Source of the DNA: Owenia fusiformis
Taxonomy: Eukaryota > Annelida > Polychaeta > Sabellida > Oweniidae
DNA length: 64,000 bases
Assembly: GCA_903813345.2 (NCBI GenBank)
Contig: CAIIXF020000006.1
Location: 4,115,096-4,179,095 of the forward strand
Direction of reading: 5' to 3'
Numbering within the stretch: position 1 is the first letter of the stretch; every line of letters starts with the position of its first letter. This document shows positions 57,480-64,000 of the stretch, piece after piece. The translations under genes were made by a program, and so were the position numbers. Below the pieces are notes generated by a model, which saw only the letters and a program-made list of their open reading frames with translations, did no database searches and was not told the origin of the DNA.

Positions 57480-59040
57480 TATTCACCGGCAATGCATTGC
57501 GCGGTGTACAGTTAAAATTATTCACCGCTCGTTGACCAATCAAAATCGAGTATTTCAACTGAGGTACTAACAATATAGAATATTACTTGTTGCTTTTGGC
57601 GGTTGTTTCGAAGAGATTCGGAAATAGGCGATCAACGAAGATATATTTGGAAGAATGATTTGTATACTGAACGAAATTAGAATTGGTGAAATGATTTAAG
57701 CATCGTATCCAATGACTTGTTTGTAATGTATCCACACTTCATAATTGTTTGATTTAAACCAAGACCTAGATAGAGATTGAATTGGTCATAGGGCCATACA
57801 GTCAATGAGTGAAATACGAGTAAAGCACTCGTGGCAAAACAGCTAAAGGAATTCAACTACAGGCAGGCAGGTCATTTTTGAATTAAATGGGATTGATGAG
57901 AGTTATCAAAAAATCTAGGTCAAGGCCAAAATAATCTAAAGTATAGAATGATTTTACTGTGTTCTCATTGGCCGGGATGTGATACATCATTTATCCGTGA
58001 ATTCGAGATAGACAATGCATTTAAAGTATCAACGCTCAATAGAGTGAACTTGTGGACGTGGCACGTTCCTGGTAATATGTTCACTCTTGGATAAGAAGAA
58101 TCATATAAGTATTACGAAAGCAATTTTGACTTGATTGCTTCTGACTTTAATTCGTAGCTACTTTATTGAGTTGTGTCATGAAACCAATTCTTGAGTAAGT
58201 CGGGCGTCAATCATAGTGGACTTTATGGAAAAGCCCAAGAAAGCACAATAGAGACATGCTTGTCATGAATATCAAGATCGAGAGATGCGAGTAGAAGTGT
58301 TAGTTAGATTTGCTTACGCAGCTACTTAAGTGATTCGTTTTCTGACACAAAGAATTTCCCAATAGAATAAAACGGATCGCAGCATTTTTAAGTGATTTAT
58401 ATATTCATCCCCCTGCTAAGGAAGATAATATTGTTCGTCTTTGTTCTTCTCAAGGAGGGCGTCATGACATATGTTAATCCCATTGTATTACAATAAAGCA
58501 TCATTTAAGAATCCAGTCGTCATAATGATACTTCATTCACCATAAACATATTTCATAAGTTCTTTTATTTTTACTTAATAAAGCTTGCTAATAAAACAAC
58601 TAGGCTAACATTTAATCTCGCAGATGATTCAACACGATAAAATCCATGATATATACGCGATATACGATATTTTTCCTGTCACAAAGATAAAAATCGGGAT
58701 ACTGTACACAGTGCGCCAAAAGGCAAAAACCACAAATAATTTGTTGAAACGATGAATGAATCGAGAAATACATACATTGTCTCTCGAGAGACAAATAGGA
58801 TGCTTTATCATATTATTGCAATCCTCGGCTGTTGAAACACATTCCAAGCTGGCGGTATTCAATCGATCTATTATGGAGTAATAAAATTACAAAACTGATG
58901 TAATGTATTTATCTTTTTCATTTTGATACCAGCATTAATGTGGAAAGTAACATAAGTCGTGCGCTATGCAAACAATTTAAATGATGAATTTGATGTTACG
59001 CTTGTTCCTAATGTTAGATTGAAATGCCAATCTTGTATTA
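57480..59040. other. No gene recognised
   Basis: AT-rich sequence. Short overlapping minus-strand frames at 58612-58862 have no motif. Nothing could be supported. Confidence 0.45.
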
Positions 59041-59124
59041 TTACCACCTTGCCGGGCCAGTTCTAGGGGTTTTAGTGCTAGTTTAGAAGGCGTTTATTTT
59101 ACTATATCGACCTGAGAAATGTGT

Positions 59125-59185
59125 GACGTCATAGTGGTGGTCCATATGGACCGGTCTAGAATATATTCTGGACCGGCAATTTTCC
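59125..59185. repeat. Small palindromic cluster
   Basis: GGTCCATATGGACC (about 59141-59154) is self-complementary, followed by CCGGTCTAGAATATATTCTG and GACCGG, which pair with each other. The upstream GTGTGACGTCATAGTGGTGG resembles GTGTGACGTCATAACGGTGG at about 830-850 near the first palindrome, linking the two regions as one repeat family. Confidence 0.5.
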
Positions 59186-59254
59186 CCGGGAAATTAGATA
59201 TCGTTCAATGCGTAAGATTTTCTTGCTGTTTCAGTCCTGGTCGTTAACGGTGGT

Positions 59255-59375
59255 AATAATACTAATAACGTCATTTCTGCGAGCAATATAGTGAAATATT
59301 GGACCTTGGGCCTTCGGCCCTCGGTCCAATATTTTACTATATCGCCCTTAGAAATGACGTTATTGTACTATTATT
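59255..59375. repeat. 121-bp palindrome with GGGCCTTCGGCCC loop
   Basis: AATAATACTAATAACGTCAT pairs with ATGACGTTATTGTACTATTA; GCAATATAGTGAAATATTGG pairs with CCAATATTTTACTATATCGC; the tip is GGGCC-TTC-GGCCC. It is probably the remains of a foldback element of the same style as 917-1085. Confidence 0.8.
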
Positions 59376-59379
59376 TGTG

Positions 59380-61080
59380 CAAAACATCAAATCATTTTTA
59401 CCAGGAATCTCTACACTTTGGTTAAAGGTTAACCATTGTTCCAGATTTTGCTTTGTTTATGTACTTTTATGCTTTATCGATATAATGTACTCCCAAGAGT
59501 AGTTGTTTTCAACAAAAACCAAGTTTAGATTGGCGAGCTAAAATTCTATCTATAGATTATAATCACTGTAAAAATAAGTCCGTAAATAATGGTAAAATGG
59601 ATGTCAGTTACATAATTATGTAAATAGCAAAGAATGACTAAACTCTGACTGGGAATCATTTTGGACTTCCGATTTGTATTGGAAAACCCAAGATCAAAGA
59701 TTTCCTTTTTCTAGTGATAACAGTTACGATTAAGCAGTCTTTTGGAATGACGTGGAACTACTGCAAAGAATATTCATTCAATGCACTATATTACTACTAC
59801 AGAGCCGCCGGTCATCGACATAGAATTGATACTAACAAGACACGAAAGAAGACCACACACAGACTAATTTACACTTTGTATTCATTGATTGCGTAATCCT
59901 ATTTTGCTGGAACTAATTTGATAGAATTAACTGAGTACAGTTATTCATATTAGATTTTTGATACAAAAATACGATCTGACTACGATGACCTGAATCCAAT
60001 TAATGTATAAAGCTAAATTGAAAATATGATAAATGACATGTCTCCTACAATATGAGGTACTAAAAAGATATGAGAGGGTTATACTTGTATATATAGCATC
60101 AAGAAACTAAGAGGATATTTACAAAAAATCAATTAATAACTCCCAATTACCTGTAAGGCCTGTACTTAAGATGAATCTCATCTGGTCCAACAATAGAATT
60201 GAAAATTCTTGCCCATCTTGTACTGAAGTCTTCTTCAGATTTCTTTTGAGCTTGCATTTTTATTCCTTGTTAAGTTGTCCAGGTTACTTGTTTAGATCCT
60301 TAACGATTTTTACAGTCTCAAAGATCTATTTCGGTACGCATCTCTTCATTGTCAATTAAGAAATGGACTGCTAGAATGATATAGTTGCCGGTAGGTGCTT
60401 GTAGTGGTAATACGTGATGATGCACTGTATTAAAATGCTCTTCAGAAATACAATTCCATCATCTTAGTTAAGAAAATCTTCCTGATATATTCTTAATGTC
60501 AATTCTTACCAGCTCACTCTTGAGTCTTAAGAATAAGAACTACACTAGCGTCAGTAATATGGCACTATGAGTATTTATCTTAATTAATGAATCCGTTGTA
60601 TCATGCAGTCACTATGTTAAATCCTTAATGGCATGAGAAAGTCATGCAATATAATAGAAGCTGGATACGCAACACCCGGTCATTTTATCGTTGCATTCCA
60701 TTCAGACTCGTATGATTGATCCTTAATCGTTAGCGTTCCACGGATATACTAGGAGTTTACAATCTAACTCATGTATTATATCAAAGAGAATTATTTTCAA
60801 ATAACGTGTATCATCCGTCATTTATTACAACTTACTGAATATTACATTCACTTCCATCGGTATCACAATATCTTCAAATTAATCTAAATCGATTTCTACT
60901 CCAGTTAAATATAACGGGCATATTAAAACAGATGTTATTTTATTTATGTTTTCCACGACTGTTAATGTGATAGGGGAACTCGGGACAAGAAGGACACCTT
61001 TTAATATTTCTTTTTATTTAAGACTCGTGCATTTCTGTACGGCTTTGTTTTTTTTATTATCGGGAACGGGTTATGAGCGA
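59380..61080. other. No gene recognised
   Basis: AT-rich sequence with short motif-free frames (for example 59714-59896 and 60171-60359). Nothing could be supported. Confidence 0.45.
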
Positions 61081-61085
61081 TATAT

Positions 61086-61310
61086 ACGCCATTTGATCTT
61101 TCGCCCCAAGTTCCCTTATATTACGTTTGGCTGACGTATTGTGAATTTGTGGTGAGACCCATAAAGTCTTTTTGCCACTAGTTTACTAACGCTTGGCTAA
61201 TGTATTGTGGTTAGAAAGCCAGATGATATGATATGATATGATCCTTTATTTCCTCCAATTTGGAGAGCAAGTTAAAGTATGCCACAAGTTCCCTTACGTT
61301 TGGTTAACGT
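61086..61310. repeat. 60-bp satellite, degenerate left edge
   Basis: Diverged monomers (AAGTTCCCTTA..ACGTTTGGCTGACGTATTG, AGACCCATAAAGTCTTTTTG, GCCACTAGTTTACTAACGCT) precede the main array. They are interrupted by a LINE/SINE tail at 61222-61277 and by the foldback element at 61316-61893. Confidence 0.8.
61222..61277 (-). mobile_element. 3' tail of a LINE/SINE ending in (ATATC)n
   Basis: On the minus strand, GAGGAAATAAAGGATC leads into ATATC pentamers (61222-61242). It lies within a satellite monomer. The layout equals that at 44277-44350. Only ~55 bp are present, so it is a severely truncated copy. Confidence 0.45.
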
Positions 61311-61315
61311 ATTGT

Positions 61316-61893
61316 CACTGTTCCAATGTTGGAACTGCAGTTAGCGTCATTCAAGATGGTTGCCGAAATGCTTTAGTTTTCGATAAACCTCCTAGTTCAG
61401 GGAAACCAAGCTGAATCTGGATTCTAAAAGTTTCGCCATTCAAACTAATTGAGTTATGATTGTAAACAACCACAAATAAAGGCTCAAACACCCGCAATAT
61501 TGGAGAATTTTAAAGAAAACGGCTTCACTTAGAATGATCGGGCTCTAACAGAAATTGATGATGACGAAGGAATGACGCAAACTAAAATGGGGAATGAAGC
61601 TATCTCTTTGGGATGAATACGTGAAATTCAGTTATATTCATCATCATCAACTTCAGTTAGAGTAATTCTAAGTGAAGCCGTTTTCTTAAAAAATTCTCAA
61701 ATATCGCGGGTGTTTGAGCCTTTATTTGTGGTTGATTACAATCTTAGCTTTATTATTTTGCATGGCGAAACTTTTAGAATCCAGATTCAGCTTGGTTTTG
61801 CTGTAGTCGGAGGTTTATCGAAAACTAGAGAATTTCGGCAACCATCTTGAATGAAGCTAACTGCAGTTAAAGTCATCCAGCTGTGGAACAGTG
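61316..61893. mobile_element. 578-bp foldback element, CACTG ends, 5-bp duplication (Transib-like?)
   Basis: The left arm starts CACTGTTCCA and the right arm ends TGGAACAGTG. About 260 bp on each side are inverted copies, for example TTCAAGATGGTTGCCGAAAT, TTTTCGATAAACCTCC, AGCTGAATCTGGATTCTAAA, CACAAATAAAGGCTCAAACA and GAAAACGGCTTCACTTAGAA. ATTGT is duplicated (61311-61315, 61894-61898), and excision restores the monomer phrase TAACGTATTGTGG. A 5-bp duplication with CAC-starting ends is the pattern of Transib/ProtoRAG-group transposons (consensus CACWRTG). No transposase is present. Confidence 0.8.
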
Positions 61894-63700
61894 ATTGTGG
61901 CGAGAGAGCCATAAGGTATTTTTGCCACAAGTTCCCCTACGCTTGGCTAACGTAATTGTGGTGAGAGAGCCAAATGGTATTTTTTGCCACTAGTTCCCTT
62001 ACGTTTGGTCAACGCATTGGGTTGAGAGAGCCATAAGGTATTTTTGTCATTAGTTTCCTTACGTTTGGTTAACGCATTGGGTTGAGAGAGCCATATGGTA
62101 TTTTTGTCACTAGTTTCCTTACGTTTGGTTAACGTATTGGGTAAAGAGAGCCATAAGGTATTTTTGTCATTAGTTCCCTTACGTTTGGTTAACGTATTGG
62201 GTTGAGAGAGCCATATGGTATTTTTGTCATTAGTTCCCTTACGTTTGGTTAACGTATTGGGTTGAGAGAGCCATAAGGTATTTTTGTCATTAGTTCCCTT
62301 ACGTTTGGTTAACGTATTGGGTTGAGAGAGCCATATGGTATTTTTGTCATTAGTTTCCTTACGTTTGGTCAACGCATTGGGTTGAGAGAGCCATATGGTA
62401 TTTTTGTCATTAGTTCCCTTACGTTTGGTCGACGCATTGGGTTGAGAGAGCCATATGGTATTTTTGTCATTAGTTTCCTTACGTTTGGTCAACGCATTGG
62501 GTTGAGAGAGCCATAAGGTATTTTTGTCACTAGTTTCCTTACGTTTGGTTAACGAATTGGGTTGAGAGAGCCATAAGGTATTTTTGTCACTAGTTTCCTT
62601 ACGTTTGGTCAACGCATTGGGTTGAGAGAGCCATATGGTATTTTTGTCATTAGTTTCCTTACGTTTGGTTAACACATTGGGTTGAGAGAGCCATAAGGTA
62701 TTTTTGTCACTAGTTTCCTTACGTTTGGTTAACACATTGGGTTGAGAGAGCCATATGGTATTTTTGTCACTAGTTTCCTTACGTTTGGTTAACGTATTGG
62801 GTTGAGAGAGCCATAAGGTATTTTTGTCATTAGTTTCCTTACGTTTGGTTAACACATTGGGTTGAGAGAGCCATAAGGTATTTTTGTCACTAGTTTCCTT
62901 ACGTTTGGTTAACGTATTGGGTTGAGAGAGCCATAAGGTATTTTTGTCACTAGTTTCCTTACGTTTGGTTAACGTATTGGGTTGAGAGAGCCATAAGGTA
63001 TTTTTGTCACTAGTTTCCTTACGTTTGGTTAACGCATTGGGTTGAGAGAGCCATAAGGTATTTTTGTCACTAGTTTCCTTACGTTTGGTTAACGCATTGG
63101 GTTGAGAGAGCCATAAGGTATTTTTGTCACTAGTTTCCTTACGTTTGGTTAACGCATTGGGTTGAGAGAGCCATAAGGTATTTTTGTCACTAGTTTCCTT
63201 ACGTTTGGTTAACGCATTGGGTTGAGAGAGCCATATGGTATTTTTGTCACTAGTTTCCTTACGTTTGGTCAACGCATTGGGTTGAAAGAGCCATATGGTA
63301 TTTTTGTCACTAGTTTCCTTACGTTTGGTCAACGCATTGGGTTGAGAGAGCCATAAGGTATTTTTTCACTAGTTACCTTACGTTTGGTTAACGCATTGGG
63401 TTGAAAGAGCCATATGGTATTTTTGTCACTAGTTTCCTTACGTTTGGTTAACGCATTGGGTTGAGAGAGCCATAAGGTATTTTTGTCACTAGTTTCCTTA
63501 CGTTTGGTTAACGCATTGGGTTGAGAGAGCCATAAGGTATTTTTTGCCACTAGTTCCCTTACGTTTGGTCAACGCATTGGGTTGAGAGAGCCATAAGGTA
63601 TTTTTGTCATTAGTTTCCTTACGTTTGGTTAACGTATTGGGTTGAGAGAGCCATATGGTATTTTTGCCACAAGTTCCCATACGCTTGGCTGTAACGTATT
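61894..63700. repeat. 60-bp satellite, about 29 copies
   Basis: The unit is approximately GGGTTGAGAGAGCCATAAGG, TATTTTTGTCACTAGTTTCC, TTACGTTTGGTTAACGCATT. The period is exactly 60 over most of 61990-63360, with single-base indels at about 63365 and 63541. Variation is confined to a few positions (CATAAGG/CATATGG, GTCAC/GTCAT, GTTAACGC/GTCAACGC/GTTAACAC). Because 60 is divisible by 3, the minus strand keeps a 461-codon frame with a 20-residue repeat (TKRKETSDKNTLWLSQPNAL). The variable sites change amino acids freely and a partial plus-strand frame is also open. I therefore treat it as a satellite, not a gene. Confidence 0.92.
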
Positions 63701-63709
63701 GTAGTTTGT

Positions 63710-64000
63710 ATCTGATAAGGCTGACTGTATGCCTGGATGTGTCTGATAAAGCATCCGGCTTCTACTTAAATGACCTCAGCTCTGAACCTCCGCCAATACA
63801 TGTATGCAGCTGGTAAGGTACTTGGATTGCATATTATAAATACATGTTAGAAATAGTATTAGATAAAGTGATCAACGCATAGTTTTTAGACACTTTGTGT
63901 CATTTCCCTTCAGTCAAGAAAATAACACATGCTTGTATCCAGTTTCAGGACTCAAAAGTGTGTTTTGTGTACATTGTAGGTCGATAAAATAGAGCCACGG
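63710..64000. other. No gene recognised
   Basis: Unique-looking sequence after the satellite, with no motif or splice pair that could be supported. Confidence 0.4.

Noticed and set aside
61947-63332. 461-codon repeat protein gene
   Set aside because: The frame follows from a 60-bp satellite period, the variable positions alter residues freely, and a partial opposite-strand frame is also open.
1-64000. CRISPR arrays or prokaryotic defence systems
   Set aside because: All arrays have contiguous monomers without unique spacers, and the coding style is eukaryotic.

Overview
This window reads as nuclear DNA from an animal, most likely a marine invertebrate of mollusc-like type; the phylum is an inference. 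It is AT-rich, has no operons or dense genes, and has short coding exons bounded by GT/AG splice signals. Many interspersed and tandem repeats are present, including a non-LTR retrotransposon copy, hAT-, mariner-, Tigger- and possibly Transib-type nonautonomous elements, and satellites carrying transposons at nucleotide-precise insertion sites. No rRNA, CRISPR or prokaryotic signal was seen.

Layout. 1-3.8 kb (minus strand): a probable exon at 2167-2236, a TM1-like exon at 1684-1829, and a degraded transporter-like (SLC46/MFS) segment at 2745-3770 split by a 472-bp hAT-type MITE. A first coding exon at 15715-15926 (minus) has a phase that fits the exon at 2167-2236, which would imply a gene with a ~13.5-kb intron. 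That interval holds a ~92-bp tandem array (9.6-11.2 kb) and an element with internal tandem repeats (13.3-14.2 kb). 20.7-23.1 kb is a 36-bp-type array with a nested mariner-like MITE, followed by a possible first exon at 23139-23443 (minus).

24.5-26.7 kb holds TIR elements and a tRNA-headed SINE-like repeat. 27-28.9 kb is a ~119-bp ACGT-rich array and 35.2-37.7 kb a 190-bp ACGT-rich array. Between them lie a probable first exon (29421-29493), exon-like modules, a terminal exon-like segment (33435-33550) and several MITEs. 38-41 kb is a diverged local duplication carrying Tigger-like ends. 41.66-43.07 kb is a 5'-truncated LINE with an intact ORF tail, poly(A) and a 14-bp target duplication.

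46.8-53.2 kb is the most striking region. An ~89-bp satellite is interrupted, with an ATC target duplication, by a 5.64-kb element with long inverted arms. Its centre holds a decayed gene that is itself cut by a 1.04-kb mariner-like insertion. 55.1-56.2 kb repeats the 13-14 kb element family. 57.0-57.5 kb carries a Crypton/DUF3504-like N-terminal ORF abutting a large palindrome. 61.1-63.7 kb is a 60-bp satellite with an uninterrupted 461-codon frame; it is interrupted by a 578-bp foldback element with a 5-bp target duplication and CACTG termini.

The real host coding content is small: a few exons of unknown or tentatively transporter-like genes. The window is mainly a record of nested mobile elements and satellites. 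All family assignments were made by eye and not by database search.
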